Shown piece after piece: positions 8,765 through 17,261 of a DNA stretch of 59,286 bases. The number at the start of each line of letters is the position of its first letter. Position 1 is the stretch's first letter. Made by a program: the position numbers and the translations under genes. This stretch comes from a virus. The stretch spans positions 1 to 59,286 of the IMG/VR virus record IMGVR_UViG_3300045994_000112; one strand, written 5' to 3'. A model generated the notes under the pieces. It made no database searches, was not told where the DNA came from, and saw only the letters and a program-made list of their open reading frames with translations.

Positions 8765-8793
8765 ATTGTATATTAAGTGGATTTAAATGTCAA
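8765..8793 (-). promoter_or_regulatory. sigma70-like early promoter
   Basis: Minus strand: -35 TTGACA, 17-bp spacer, -10 TACAAT, CTTAGTAAG leader. A consensus -35 and near-consensus -10. Confidence 0.87.
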
Positions 8794-8811
8794 AACAGAG
8801 CTAAATACCTA

Positions 8812-9684
8812 ATGAAAGCAAAAGAAATCATCACAGAAATCGAGCGTTTGAATTCCAGGGACTTCTCAGGCGGAAAAGAGTACCTTGGTTCTTCCATCCC
8901 TAAAAACGTACAGTGGAAGCCATTGCCAGGCGGGTCAGGTTTACAGTGGGGACTCGAAAAGTCTCACTACGGCAGCTTAAATGTCTGCATTATTGATGCA
9001 AGCCTTACTCCACCACCTCCTAAACCATTCGTGCCACCGGAGCGTATGGCATGGTGGGACAATGCAACCTACCAATGGAGAGTCAAAGCCGCAAAACAGG
9101 ATTGGGCAGAGGAGCAACAAGGCGGGAAGATTCAGTTAGTTGGTCGCTTATCATTACACCCACACAAGGGAATCTTTAAAAACGCATACGAAGTGCACAC
9201 CATTACTGTAGATGAAGATCGTCGTGGCATTGGTCTTGCATTAGCATTATACGGCATTGTCCTAACGCAAATGGGCGCAACATTAGTATCGGGCGATTCG
9301 CAAACACCGGGTGGACGTCGCAATTGGTTGAACATTGCAAGCGTTCCTGGTGCAGTGGTTAAGGGATTATTGCGTATAGGCGACGAAAACTTTGGCCCTA
9401 CCAAAGTATTACCCAAGAATGCAGGCCAATGGGAAAAGAATGACTATAAATCCTATTACGCAAACGCCGACAAAAAAATTGATATGCTAATGCAACTTGG
9501 CTTCCAGTACCTAGGCGAGAAAAAAGAATATAGCAGTGTAAATCATTTCTTCTCTTTTGACGTTAAGGCTGGCAAAGGTCCGTATGGCGGCCCAGAGCTT
9601 GCACCGGCAATCAAGAATCAGTTAAGCGGCATCTACGAAAAATACAGCACGTTACTATATGCACAGTGGACAGGACAACAATGA
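8812..9684 (+). CDS. GNAT-like N-acetyltransferase
   Basis: 290 residues. The core around residues 125-150 reads VHTITVDEDRRGIGLALALYG, a GNAT motif A with the R/Q-x-x-G-x-G/A acetyl-CoA loop (RRGIGLA). The N-terminus MKAKEIITEIERL is echoed in the next gene (MKTKEIITEANF), so the two share a leader-like segment. Substrate unknown. CTAAATAC lies 4 nt before the ATG, so probably a leaderless late mRNA. The stop overlaps the next ATG. Confidence 0.72.
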   Translation: MKAKEIITEIERLNSRDFSGGKEYLGSSIPKNVQWKPLPGGSGLQWGLEKSHYGSLNVCIIDASLTPPPPKPFVPPERMAWWDNATYQWRVKAAKQDWAEEQQGGKIQLVGRLSLHPHKGIFKNAYEVHTITVDEDRRGIGLALALYGIVLTQMGATLVSGDSQTPGGRRNWLNIASVPGAVVKGLLRIGDENFGPTKVLPKNAGQWEKNDYKSYYANADKKIDMLMQLGFQYLGEKKEYSSVNHFFSFDVKAGKGPYGGPELAPAIKNQLSGIYEKYSTLLYAQWTGQQ

Positions 9685-10442
9685 AAACAAAAGAAATCAT
9701 CACAGAAGCAAACTTTGACCCGGGCGTTAAGATAGCATTGAAAAAAGCTGGATACAAATTCCTTGGTGCAGGTCAAGACCAAGACGCATACTTGGCACCA
9801 GACGGTTCCATCTTAAAGATATTTGGTACAGGTCGAGGTGCAAAACCAGGCAAGGGTAACTACTCCAAAGCACAGCAATCGTTCATTGACTTTGCAGAGT
9901 ATTGCATGAAGAATGCCAACAATCCATTCTTGCCTACGTTTGGTGGTGTGGAACAGTTTGTGTTCAACGGTAACACTTACTTACAGATTAGCGTGGAACG
10001 TATGTTTGACTTCAGTAAGCAAAAAGCAAACTGGTTAGCTGACCAGCTCGAGTACTTGGCCGACAATGCAAAATACGGTAGCGCAGCAAATCAGCTTAAA
10101 GATATCAAACAAGAACTTGAGCCTCAACCTGGACTTACTGGTTACGACGCAGAGTACAGCGAGGATATGGCTAAGATGGTAGTGTACTTAGGTGGCGAAG
10201 AAAATTTAACACTGTTATTGAACACTCTTAAAGATTTAGTTAAAATCGCGGATAATCGCGGCTACCATCTTGACTTGCACGGTGGTAACTTTATGCTCGG
10301 CTCAGACGGACATATCGTTATCAGCGATCCATTCTTCACGGGAAGTTATCGTGGATCTGCTCACGCTCGTAAACCGATTGGTGGTTCTTCCCGCGACGGT
10401 TACTCCGACTCGAGGTACGACAGTAACTCTGACAGCTGGTGA
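9681..10442 (+). CDS. kinase-fold protein
   Basis: About 253 residues from MKTKEIITEANF. A catalytic-loop-like HLDLHGGNFM near residue 200 is followed by HIVISDPFF, matching HxDxHxxN...DP of protein-kinase and aminoglycoside-kinase folds. The N-terminal lobe has YKFLGAGQDQDAYLAPDGSILKIFG, consistent with a nucleotide-binding lobe. Substrate unknown. The start overlaps the stop of the GNAT gene (ATGA), so the pair is coupled. The 3' end overlaps the convergent gene below by 141 nt. Confidence 0.7.
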   Translation: MKTKEIITEANFDPGVKIALKKAGYKFLGAGQDQDAYLAPDGSILKIFGTGRGAKPGKGNYSKAQQSFIDFAEYCMKNANNPFLPTFGGVEQFVFNGNTYLQISVERMFDFSKQKANWLADQLEYLADNAKYGSAANQLKDIKQELEPQPGLTGYDAEYSEDMAKMVVYLGGEENLTLLLNTLKDLVKIADNRGYHLDLHGGNFMLGSDGHIVISDPFFTGSYRGSAHARKPIGGSSRDGYSDSRYDSNSDSW

Positions 10443-10832
10443 TAACTGAGACAACGGGATACCTGCATCAGTGTATCCTTGTGTAAGCAAATCTAAATAA
10501 TATTCGTCAGGTGCGTGGTACTCATGGTTGTCATCAGCCATGTAATACACCCACGCTTTATGCTTGCGTTTCTCTGTCTCTACCCAAACTTCTTTGCGAC
10601 TGTAGTAAACAGGGTAACCTTCCATGTAATCAAGCGATTGCATTTCCATTGCACCTACTTCCCACAGCACACCTCCCATATCAGTATCTGCAGCTTCTAT
10701 GTCTGCGTGATACTTGAAAACCAGCTTGTGGTTGCGAAGTGTGGCCTTGCCCATATAAATGGCACCGGGACAACGACGAGTCATTGACTCGATGTTTGTG
10801 TTCATCCCGTAGCCAAAATAAAAGGTTTTCAT
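10302..10832 (-). CDS. gamma-glutamylcyclotransferase-like protein
   Basis: 176 residues. The start MKTFYFGYGMNTN is the YGS/N-type substrate loop of the gamma-glutamylcyclotransferase (AIG2) fold, and LDYMEGYPVYYSR fits its later core. These enzymes release 5-oxoproline from gamma-glutamyl peptides. The recognisable domain ends near residue 130. The last 45 residues lie antisense to the kinase-fold gene, so this tail may be a chance extension under weak constraint. Confidence 0.72.
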   Translation of the reverse strand: MKTFYFGYGMNTNIESMTRRCPGAIYMGKATLRNHKLVFKYHADIEAADTDMGGVLWEVGAMEMQSLDYMEGYPVYYSRKEVWVETEKRKHKAWVYYMADDNHEYHAPDEYYLDLLTQGYTDAGIPLSQLSPAVRVTVVPRVGVTVAGRTTNRFTSVSRSTITSREEWIADNDMSV

Positions 10833-11488
10833 TTACGCTGATCTTCAGGCAGCATTTGCGGGTTAATGAAGGAAGAGTTGCCAAAACAAATAACATTTTC
10901 CACGTCAGTACGTTGCGATGTAATACGACTAGGGTACATTGCGTGATTGTCGATATCCTTCACAAACACTGCGGTAAAGTCGTTCCACCTACTGAATTGG
11001 TCAATTGGATTTGGGTCTTGGTGCGACACGTACGATTCTAGCAGCATGTTTTTACCATACCCATTTGCTTGTCCCCATTTTGCTAACGCATTACCGGAGT
11101 CTGGATAAAAGCGCCAGCAATCTACTGGGTAACGGTGGAACGGCCCATTAGACGGTGCGCTTAAGTAGAAAACGCCAGTAGGCTTTAATACCCGCATAAT
11201 GTCTAGGAATGACATCCAAAAGAATTCAGAGTGCTCAAAGCACGATGAACTAACAATAATGTCTGCACTGTTATCTTCAAATGGTAGATGGTACGGATCA
11301 GTTAAAATAACGTCTACACCTTTACCTGCGACGAAATCAACACCGACGTATTCGTGGTGCGGTGGGGCGACAGTTTTTAGCGATCCATTTACATCTTGTG
11401 CGCCGATGTCTAAAATTTTACCCGCAGGTAAGTGAGCGCAATATGTGTCGAAAAAGTATTTTCCATTTGTCATGGCTGTTGAGTGCAT
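10829..11488 (-). CDS. class I SAM-dependent methyltransferase
   Basis: 219 residues. Motif I GKILDIGAQDVNGSL lies near residue 20; YVGVDF, then VDVILTDPYHLPFEDNSAD and the later VLKPTGVFYLSAPSN follow the usual Rossmann order. Methyltransferase next to an acetyltransferase and a glycosyltransferase-like gene suggests glycan or small-molecule modification, which is inference. Overlaps the next gene downstream by 4 nt. Confidence 0.82.
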   Translation of the reverse strand: MHSTAMTNGKYFFDTYCAHLPAGKILDIGAQDVNGSLKTVAPPHHEYVGVDFVAGKGVDVILTDPYHLPFEDNSADIIVSSSCFEHSEFFWMSFLDIMRVLKPTGVFYLSAPSNGPFHRYPVDCWRFYPDSGNALAKWGQANGYGKNMLLESYVSHQDPNPIDQFSRWNDFTAVFVKDIDNHAMYPSRITSQRTDVENVICFGNSSFINPQMLPEDQRK

Positions 11489-11499
11489 GTTAGTCCTTG

Positions 11500-12021
11500 T
11501 TAATTTTGAGAAGCTGATTTGATAAATTCATCTATATCAGAGCGAAGAAGTAAATCAGCAAATTGTTCGATTTTATGTAATGGCCAGTCCCACCAAGCAA
11601 GTGACTGCAATGCATTAATTTGGTCAGCGGTAAATCTGTTTCTGATAAGTTTAGCAGGGTTACCGCCAACTATCGTATAAGGCGCAACGTCTTTAATTAT
11701 GTGGGCATTGGCTGCTACAATAGCGCCGTTACCAATCGTAACCCCTGACATAATTGTGACTCCGTACCCTATCCATACATCATTTTGTATTACTACATTG
11801 CCATTAGAATATCCATCGGGCTCAGTATTATGACCAAATCCATTTTTTATATTGAAAGGGTAAGTAGTTACTCGATTGTATCTATGATTACCCCCAAGTA
11901 ACACAGTTACCCCAGGGGCTATTGAGCAATAGTTGCCTATTTGTAAAGTAGCGCCCTGTTGCCAATCAAAGATTGAAATTCCCTCTGCACCGTATGTGCC
12001 TGGACCAACGTTAATATTCAT
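11500..12021 (-). CDS. hexapeptide-repeat acetyltransferase (CatB-like)
   Basis: 173 residues forming a left-handed beta-helix: IGNYCSIAPGVTVLLGG, then VVIQNDVWIGYGVTIMSGVTI and IVGGNPAKLIRNRF. The GNH near residue 45 and the VWIGYGVTI segment are typical of xenobiotic and sugar O-acetyltransferases. Together with its neighbours it may modify glycans. Its start touches the stop of the next gene. Confidence 0.85.
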   Translation of the reverse strand: MNINVGPGTYGAEGISIFDWQQGATLQIGNYCSIAPGVTVLLGGNHRYNRVTTYPFNIKNGFGHNTEPDGYSNGNVVIQNDVWIGYGVTIMSGVTIGNGAIVAANAHIIKDVAPYTIVGGNPAKLIRNRFTADQINALQSLAWWDWPLHKIEQFADLLLRSDIDEFIKSASQN

Positions 12022-12740
12022 TAATCTTTAACTGCTTGGCCGTTTGGACCAATCATTCCTTCTATTCCAATGTTTTGTAATTCGTGTATGTGCTGTGGTG
12101 GTAGCAGTTTGCAAAGCAAGTGCTCGATGTCAATGTATTGTCCCATGCCCACAGTGTTAGAGAAATCTTCCAGTGCATCACCATAAAACTGGATGATGTC
12201 GTCAAGCATCGCTGTGGGCCACGACCACAGACGCGACATATATTGCGCACGTTGGCCCGTAATGTGCCGTGGAAACTGTGATGGTCTCTTCTTGGCCAAT
12301 ACGATTTTATCCACTACTGCAGACTGCTCGTATGTAAGATGATCAAACATGTCGTTGATGACATAGCGACCAGAGATTTTGTGAATACGATCAACGCCCG
12401 CAAACTCATTGTCATCTTGCAGCATTTTGAGCGCGGCACCAAAGACCATTATTTCAGTACCGTTCTTAACGACATCCCAATTGTCTGTGCTATTGTACAT
12501 TGACTTGACTGATTCTTCATCAGTAAAATCAAGAAGCACATCTACTTCGTGTGTCAGTGTTTTTGTTTGCTGATCAGTAAGCGGAATGCCTGCCATCTCA
12601 ACAAGTACAATCTTTGCAGATGGGACTTTTTGTTTGATTGAGCGGATAGTGATTACTGTTTGCAGTAGCCTATCCGCAGGAGTGTAAACTCCAAAGCGAG
12701 TGTTAATCGCTGATGTGATAATAAAGCAGTGTTTTAACAT
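12021..12740 (-). CDS. putative glycosyltransferase-like protein
   Basis: 239 residues, MLKHCFIITSAINTRFGVY onwards. An N-terminal Rossmann-like strand, TIRSIKQKVPSAKIVLVEMAG and the later HKISGRYVINDMF resemble WavE-type and related phage glycosyltransferase-like proteins. No catalytic motif is certain. A TAAATA box lies 5 nt before the ATG (predicted leaderless late mRNA). It is followed by acetyltransferase and methyltransferase genes. Confidence 0.5.
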   Translation of the reverse strand: MLKHCFIITSAINTRFGVYTPADRLLQTVITIRSIKQKVPSAKIVLVEMAGIPLTDQQTKTLTHEVDVLLDFTDEESVKSMYNSTDNWDVVKNGTEIMVFGAALKMLQDDNEFAGVDRIHKISGRYVINDMFDHLTYEQSAVVDKIVLAKKRPSQFPRHITGQRAQYMSRLWSWPTAMLDDIIQFYGDALEDFSNTVGMGQYIDIEHLLCKLLPPQHIHELQNIGIEGMIGPNGQAVKD

Positions 12741-12748
12741 GCTTGTAT

Positions 12749-12898
12749 TTACTCTGCAGACTTGTCACCCAATAAAGATTTTACCTTGGCAAGTAGCTTG
12801 CGTTGAGTGTCGAATACAAACTCTTTTGTGTCATCTTCGGTTGTAACTACGAGAATGAAGCCGTTTGCAACTTTGCGAATTTCGATATTTTCTAGCAT
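12749..12898 (-). CDS. small hypothetical protein
   Basis: 49 residues, MLENIEIRKVANGFILVVTT onwards, ending LLGDKSAE. An AAGGAC ribosome site precedes the ATG. A beta hairpin followed by one helix is likely. No family assigned. It has its own sigma70-like promoter at 12922-12950. Confidence 0.65.
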   Translation of the reverse strand: MLENIEIRKVANGFILVVTTEDDTKEFVFDTQRKLLAKVKSLLGDKSAE

Positions 12899-12921
12899 GG
12901 ATAGTCCTTATGTAATGTACA

Positions 12922-12950
12922 AGTATAGCACGATTCTGTACAGAAAGCAA
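12922..12950 (-). promoter_or_regulatory. sigma70-like promoter
   Basis: Minus strand: -35 TTGCTT, 17-bp spacer, -10 TATACT, 24 nt upstream of the ATG at 12898. Confidence 0.65.
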
Positions 12951-12953
12951 CGC

Positions 12954-13475
12954 TTATTCGTTCATTTGCGACACATTTACTCCTGAATTCTTCAGGAATT
13001 TAATGCCTGTATCATCTCTGTACTGTTGCCCATAGACAAGGCGTGCAATGCCTGCGCCGTGCAATGCTTTGGCGCAGTCCATGCAAGGTGCATGAGTGAC
13101 AAACACAGTCGCGCCAGCAGAGGAGAACCCAGCCTTTAGCATCTTAGCGATGGCATTCATTTCTGCGTGTAGAACTTCGGGTTTGGTTTTTAGCGCATAA
13201 CGACCTTGCATCATTACACCATCTGCGTCAAGCTGTTCGCCTTCAAAGGGCCAACGCTCAGTGATCTCATCTGGATCAAGCCACCCACCGGCACCACGGT
13301 CCATCCAGACTCTGTCTTCGCAGTTGTTGTCCCATCCTTCAGGAGTACCATTGTAGCCAGGTACCATAATGTTGTGTGTTACGATGACACATCCAACCTT
13401 AAGTCGTTTAGCGTAGGAGTTTTCAGCGAAACGTTTTGCAACGTCCATGTATGTTTTGTTGAGTTTAGGGTTCAT
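12954..13475 (-). CDS. dCMP/cytidine deaminase
   Basis: About 173 residues from MNPKLNKTYMDVAKRFAENS. The zinc site is complete: HAEMNAI near residue 105 and APCMDCAKAL near 130. T4-type dCMP deaminase makes dUMP for thymidylate synthesis, and this protein has the same size and layout. The longer frame upstream reads through the tRNA-Arg gene and is not used. Confidence 0.9.
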   Translation of the reverse strand: MNPKLNKTYMDVAKRFAENSYAKRLKVGCVIVTHNIMVPGYNGTPEGWDNNCEDRVWMDRGAGGWLDPDEITERWPFEGEQLDADGVMMQGRYALKTKPEVLHAEMNAIAKMLKAGFSSAGATVFVTHAPCMDCAKALHGAGIARLVYGQQYRDDTGIKFLKNSGVNVSQMNE

Positions 13476-13484
13476 ATTTGAATT

Positions 13485-13559
13485 TGGTCCCGCTAGGCCG
13501 AATCGAACGACCATCTAAGGTTTAGGAAACCCCTGCATTATCCATTATACGATAGCGAG
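13485..13559 (-). tRNA. tRNA-Arg(CCT)
   Basis: Full cloverleaf with encoded CCA. Anticodon loop TTCCTAA gives CCT (AGG). T-loop TTCGATT. Confidence 0.92.
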
Positions 13560-13563
13560 AAAT

Positions 13564-13638
13564 TGGTCCGGGATAACGGAATCGAACCGCTGTTTAGAAG
13601 GTAGAAGCTTCCTGTATTTTCCACTATACGAATCCCAG
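13564..13638 (-). tRNA. tRNA-Arg(TCT)
   Basis: Full cloverleaf, encoded CCA. Loop CTTCTAC gives TCT (AGA). Adjacent to tRNA-Arg(CCT), so the two rare Arg codons AGA/AGG are served as a pair. Confidence 0.93.
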
Positions 13639-13678
13639 TGTTAGTGTATTATACTATTTATTGATTAACGAGTCAAGA

Positions 13679-14203
13679 TTAATATGTGCCGATTATTTGC
13701 CATCGGCAACCACGGTACATCAACCAGACGAACTCGTACGACCTATGCAGCTTGTGCTCTATTGTATCGGGGTTTAGTGACACGATTGTCACCTTTCGGT
13801 CATTCATGGGATGCCCCATTTCAGCTTTGATGATCATCACTTTTCCCTCTGGTGGATTCTCGGGTAATGTTACAGTGATGGAATCTTCGCAATTCACACC
13901 AATGTACATGTCCGTGACTAATGCTTGGTAGTCCGCGTCAATGATCGTGGTCCCAAGGATGAGGTTTGTTCCGCCCTCCGCTCCTGGAGGACCCGCAGGA
14001 CCATTATTGCCAGGGTCACCTTTAGGTCCTTGCGGTCCAGGTGGTCCAATGGGGCCAGTATCTCCAATAATTCCGATTGGTTCAATGCAAGGTGGGGCTG
14101 GTGGTTCATAAGACATAACCTTTGAAAAATTTAGTCGTCGCATTACAGACAATTTATAAATCTCTTCTTTGAGCTCCGTAATGCGTTGTTCTACATCGTA
14201 CAT
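13679..14203 (-). CDS. collagen-like protein
   Basis: 174 residues. A coiled-coil-like N-terminus ([17 protein letters not shown]) is followed by Gly-X-Y repeats from about residue 48 to 78 ([19 protein letters not shown]) and a beta-rich C-terminal domain. Such collagen-like proteins are common as phage tail or head-surface decorations and trimerise through the repeats. The neighbour 14205-14429 starts 2 nt away. Confidence 0.8.
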   Translation of the reverse strand: MYDVEQRITELKEEIYKLSVMRRLNFSKVMSYEPPAPPCIEPIGIIGDTGPIGPPGPQGPKGDPGNNGPAGPPGAEGGTNLILGTTIIDADYQALVTDMYIGVNCEDSITVTLPENPPEGKVMIIKAEMGHPMNDRKVTIVSLNPDTIEHKLHRSYEFVWLMYRGCRWQIIGTY

Positions 14204-14204
14204 A

Positions 14205-14429
14205 TTAAATACGCCAGGTGCCGCCGTAAAACGGGGTTACGATTGGGTACGGAGTCGCAACTGGATAAGGTGACATCACAGGATACGGAATGTATTGTGG
14301 TGCGCAATTTCGATTGTGTCTTCCTGACATCAATGAATAGAAAAGAAAGTCGTTACAACCACGATGGCTGTGATAACTGTGATGGTGGTGATAACTGTGG
14401 TTGCGGTAACCTGCATAATCATAAGACAT
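14205..14429 (-). CDS. His/Tyr/Pro-rich small protein
   Basis: 74 residues of low complexity: an N-terminal HSYHHHHSYHSH block and a C-terminal run of PYPV/TPYPI repeats. Not a known enzyme. The His block could bind metal. An AAGGAG ribosome site precedes the ATG, and a terminator for the upstream gene lies just before it. Next to the collagen-like gene, a virion surface role is possible. Confidence 0.65.
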   Translation of the reverse strand: MSYDYAGYRNHSYHHHHSYHSHRGCNDFLFYSLMSGRHNRNCAPQYIPYPVMSPYPVATPYPIVTPFYGGTWRI

Positions 14430-14440
14430 ATTTTCTCCTT

Positions 14441-14475
14441 AAAAAAGGCCGACAATCATTTTGTGACTGCCGGCC
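14441..14475 (-). terminator. rho-independent terminator
   Basis: Minus strand GGCCG...CGGCC hairpin followed by six T. Ends the 15194-14502 transcript, just before the RBS of 14429. Confidence 0.75.
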
Positions 14476-14501
14476 CAAACTAAGCTAAATTAATAAATTA
14501 A

Positions 14502-15194
14502 TTAAGCAACGTTATTCGATGCCGAAGTTGTGTTAGCACCCATTGTACCGAAGTTTACGGTCTTTTGCGTAGCCTGTTGGAACTGGCTATGTAAAGCATT
14601 GATTTGGGAAGACAATGTATTTGCTTGCAAATTTGTCATTCCGTCTCTGTAGTAACGAGAGTCACCACGTTGTTCGATGATTTCAGCTTGACGTTCGGAT
14701 AGAACGCGATTCAATTCTTCCATCTTCAATGCATTGATCAACGCACGAGTTGAGTTTCCGTCGGCGACAAGTTGTTGACCGAGCAATGCTTGACCAAGAG
14801 CAATTGCTGCTGATGTCTTTGCGCCTTCAAGTGCTGTTGCTGCTTGTCCAGCTTGAGCTGCTTGGCTGATAGCACCAAGAGTATTTGCAAACTGCATGTC
14901 TGTACCAGCCTTAAGAGCTGCTAATGCTGTTGCATTGCTGAAGTTTTGCGACTGAGCTGCAATGAAATATGCGGTGTCTTGAGCAACTACACGGTCAGCT
15001 TCTGTACCTGTGCGGTCAGAATTTGCCCATGCTGCTGTCTTAGTTGCATCAATTACATCACTTGCTTCTTTTGCTGTTTCACGACGAATGTCTGCTGTGT
15101 TTTGTGCTGCTTCACGACGAATGTCCGCGTGATCTTGCATGATTGATGTTGTATCTAGTTGGCCCGATACGGTGCCTGTTACGATGTCTGCCAT
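14502..15194 (-). CDS. alanine-rich helical protein, possible virion component
   Basis: 230 residues, almost wholly helical and Ala-rich, with a short internal repeat ADIRREAAQNT / ADIRRETAKEA near residues 24-45. No family recognised. SD AAAGGA lies upstream and a terminator downstream, so it is its own transcription unit next to surface-type proteins. A structural role is inference. Confidence 0.6.
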   Translation of the reverse strand: MADIVTGTVSGQLDTTSIMQDHADIRREAAQNTADIRRETAKEASDVIDATKTAAWANSDRTGTEADRVVAQDTAYFIAAQSQNFSNATALAALKAGTDMQFANTLGAISQAAQAGQAATALEGAKTSAAIALGQALLGQQLVADGNSTRALINALKMEELNRVLSERQAEIIEQRGDSRYYRDGMTNLQANTLSSQINALHSQFQQATQKTVNFGTMGANTTSASNNVA

Positions 15195-15276
15195 TTTTAT
15201 TTTCCTTTAAAGTGTCTGCTTTTATATGCAGTACACTATTACTTAAAAGTTAAAATAACAGATTTTGTACGACTCG

Positions 15277-15291
15277 AGTATTACTAATACT
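15277..15291. promoter_or_regulatory. palindromic operator candidate
   Basis: AGTATTACTAATACT is a perfect 7+7 palindrome around one base. It lies between the LuxR-type gene and the 15194-14502 unit. A second site, GTACTAATACT, lies at 16060-16070 upstream of the LuxR-type gene itself. This is consistent with control of both by that regulator. Confidence 0.4.
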
Positions 15292-15297
15292 ACAGCA

Positions 15298-15996
15298 TTA
15301 AGCTTGTAATGCGTCCTGCGAAGCCAATGCTAACTGTGTGCGATTGCGAACACCGTACTCCTTAAGGATAGCAGATACATGAATCTTTACAGTGCTTTCT
15401 GTAATCTTCAGCATGTTGGCAATCGTCTTGTTTGGTAGACCACGGTGGCAAACCAAATCCATCACTTGCTGTTGACGAGCAGTTAAGTGAATGTTAGGGC
15501 GTACCAGTTTGGTTACTTTCTTGGACTGCATCAACTCGTCAATGATATCACGTGGCCACGATTGCTTACCAATCAACAATAGATTGATTGCAATCATTGC
15601 ACGGTCAATTCCGTAGCTTACAACGTGCGGCACCAATCCTGAAATGTCAAGATTCTTAAATTCTTTGATTAGTTCCAATGTGCAATCTTTTTCGATGCTG
15701 ATTGCAATTGCTGGGTTACAACCAGTGTTCATCTTAATCATCGTGCGTAGCATTGCAATGAACTCTGTCACTGATACACCAGTGTCCTTCGCCATGTCTT
15801 GATGAATCAAAACTAGCGTTGGATTGTGAACAAGTGCCATTTCGAGGCCAGCCCACGATTCTGCAACCTTGAGTTGAAAACAGGGACTATGAGTCATGGC
15901 CACTTTCGCTATCTCCGGAGTTATCCTGTGCCAGTCATATCGAAATACAACTATATGAGGGCGGATTTCAAGTTTGTCGGTATCTAAAATTGCCAT
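15298..15996 (-). CDS. LuxR-type response-regulator-like transcription factor
   Basis: About 232 residues from MAILDTDKLEIRPH. The C-terminal 60 residues are a clear LuxR/FixJ helix-turn-helix: LTARQQQVMDLVCHRG, then NKTIANMLKITESTVKIHV. The N-terminal part has the length and strand pattern of a receiver domain, but its phospho-acceptor site is not clear, so it may be a pseudo-receiver. The target may be the neighbouring helical-protein unit, whose upstream region has a palindrome. A phage-encoded two-component-type regulator is uncommon. Confidence 0.82.
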   Translation of the reverse strand: MAILDTDKLEIRPHIVVFRYDWHRITPEIAKVAMTHSPCFQLKVAESWAGLEMALVHNPTLVLIHQDMAKDTGVSVTEFIAMLRTMIKMNTGCNPAIAISIEKDCTLELIKEFKNLDISGLVPHVVSYGIDRAMIAINLLLIGKQSWPRDIIDELMQSKKVTKLVRPNIHLTARQQQVMDLVCHRGLPNKTIANMLKITESTVKIHVSAILKEYGVRNRTQLALASQDALQA

Positions 15997-16169
15997 GGTG
16001 TTTCCCTGTGCTTTATAATACTTACATTGTAATACGCACATTGCGTTATACGGTAAGTTGTACTAATACTTCAGTGTGCTATGTAATATAGTCAACACAT
16101 CTGTTATCACAGTATAGCAAGATATATGCGCAATCGTATGTACGGTTGTACACATAAGCAAAAATCATT

Positions 16170-16244
16170 TGGCCTGCCCTAGTGGAATCGAACCACTATC
16201 ATTGCGTTCGGAACACAATATCCTATCCGTTGGACGAAGGGCAG
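16170..16244 (-). tRNA. tRNA-Arg(CCG)
   Basis: Acceptor CTGCCCT/AGGGCAG, loop TTCCGAA gives CCG (CGG). CCA encoded. Confidence 0.92.
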
Positions 16245-16250
16245 TCATGA

Positions 16251-16285
16251 AAAGACCTACGTAGCTTGCGCCTTGAACGTAGGTC
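16251..16285. other. strong hairpin between tRNA-Arg and a Y-RNA-like element
   Basis: GACCTACGT...ACGTAGGTC is a perfect 9-bp inverted repeat with a short loop. No T run, so not an obvious terminator. Confidence 0.5.
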
Positions 16286-16292
16286 GTTGTTA

Positions 16293-16400
16293 ACTAGCAG
16301 AATGACTTTTACCTTTGTTATTTAACTTCGGGCATTTCGATATTGCTATCTAGACGGACGGTCCCGACTTGCTCGTTATTGCAGCAATCATTCTAAAAAT
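16293..16400 (-). ncRNA. Y-RNA-like element, divergent copy
   Basis: Closing stem AGAATGA/TCATTCT with the conserved TTGCTGCA strand after the 5' arm and TGCTAG after the 3' arm. Compared with the family consensus (AGGAT.../...ATCCT) the second G-C pair is A-T here, a compensatory change. It lies between tRNA-Arg(CCG) and tRNA-Gly(GCC). The interior has further hairpins with an ATCGAA loop. Confidence 0.6.
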
Positions 16401-16401
16401 C

Positions 16402-16475
16402 TGGAGCGGGATAGGAGAATCGAACTCCTGACTAAACCTTGGCAAGGTTTCGTTTGACCATTAAACTAATCCCGC
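16402..16475 (-). tRNA. tRNA-Gly(GCC)
   Basis: Acceptor GCGGGAT/ATCCCGC, loop TTGCCAA gives GCC (GGC). CCA encoded. Confidence 0.93.
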
Positions 16476-16570
16476 ATTTTGTTTATGTTAGGCTCCCTCG
16501 TCTCCTGAGAATTTAATCCCATTCGATAGCCGTGTACTCCTGGGGATAAACAAGCCCCGAGCATTAGTAT

Positions 16571-16783
16571 TTATTCCGCCGCTGCGGATTTACCAAATTC
16601 TTTCTTCTCACGCTTCACGATCGTGTTCTCAGCTACTTGCGCTTCGATCATCGAACGACGGAATGCCGCACGTTGTTCTGCATCCGTAAAGGAGTGCAGT
16701 GCAAGAATCCGCTTGTAAGTCTTCTTCAAGCGGAAGTTCTTGTTGGTAATCCGTGCCTTAGGGGCGATATTTTCTGTTGCCAT
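16571..16783 (-). CDS. small basic protein
   Basis: 70 residues, strongly basic (KARITNKNFRLKKTYKRIL), likely helical and nucleic-acid binding by charge only. AGGAAA ribosome site upstream. No family recognised. Lies alone between two tRNA genes. Confidence 0.6.
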   Translation of the reverse strand: MATENIAPKARITNKNFRLKKTYKRILALHSFTDAEQRAAFRRSMIEAQVAENTIVKREKKEFGKSAAAE

Positions 16784-16812
16784 ATTTTCCTATAAAGGTT
16801 GTTGAAAGTTGT

Positions 16813-16900
16813 TGGCGGAGCAAGTAGGACTCGAACCTACAGACCGCTTGCGCAGTCACAGATTAGCAATCTGTTCGTTTAACCCTTCACGCATTGCTCC
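16813..16900 (-). tRNA. tRNA-Ser(GCT)
   Basis: Class II with long variable arm, G73 as expected for Ser, loop TTGCTAA gives GCT (AGC). CCA encoded. Confidence 0.93.
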
Positions 16901-16948
16901 GTGTGTATGTATTATAGCTTGAATTGCCCTAAGGAGCAATCAGTTCGG

Positions 16949-17242
16949 TTAAACTACTACTGGAGCAGCTTCAATTACTGATCCAAGTGTTGAAATCGTA
17001 ATACTTGTTAACTCTGCTGGCGGATGATCCAGTACGAGTTGGTTAAGAGCAGCTACATATTCTTCAGCTGCGGCTTGATTGATCCAGTTCATTTGCCACG
17101 ACGTGGCTGACAATGGATGAGCAACGCCATCCGTTTTTCCTTCGGAAACCAGTCTAGCAATAGTCAATTGACGATGATGCACTAATGATGCGACTTGTTG
17201 TGCTACTGCCCAATTGGTAACAGTTTTTACAGTTAAAATCAT
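16949..17242 (-). CDS. hypothetical protein
   Basis: 97 residues from MILTVKTVTNWAVAQQ, preceded by AAAGGA at good spacing; the longer frame is not used. Ala/Val-rich and probably helical. Not recognised. Confidence 0.6.
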   Translation of the reverse strand: MILTVKTVTNWAVAQQVASLVHHRQLTIARLVSEGKTDGVAHPLSATSWQMNWINQAAAEEYVAALNQLVLDHPPAELTSITISTLGSVIEAAPVVV

Positions 17243-17261
17243 GATTAAATCCTTTGTTAAT

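Noticed and set aside
16476-16570. Another Y-RNA-like element after tRNA-Gly
   Set aside because: Has GGGG/CCCC pairing but lacks the TTCAGC strand and the CCTGTT end.
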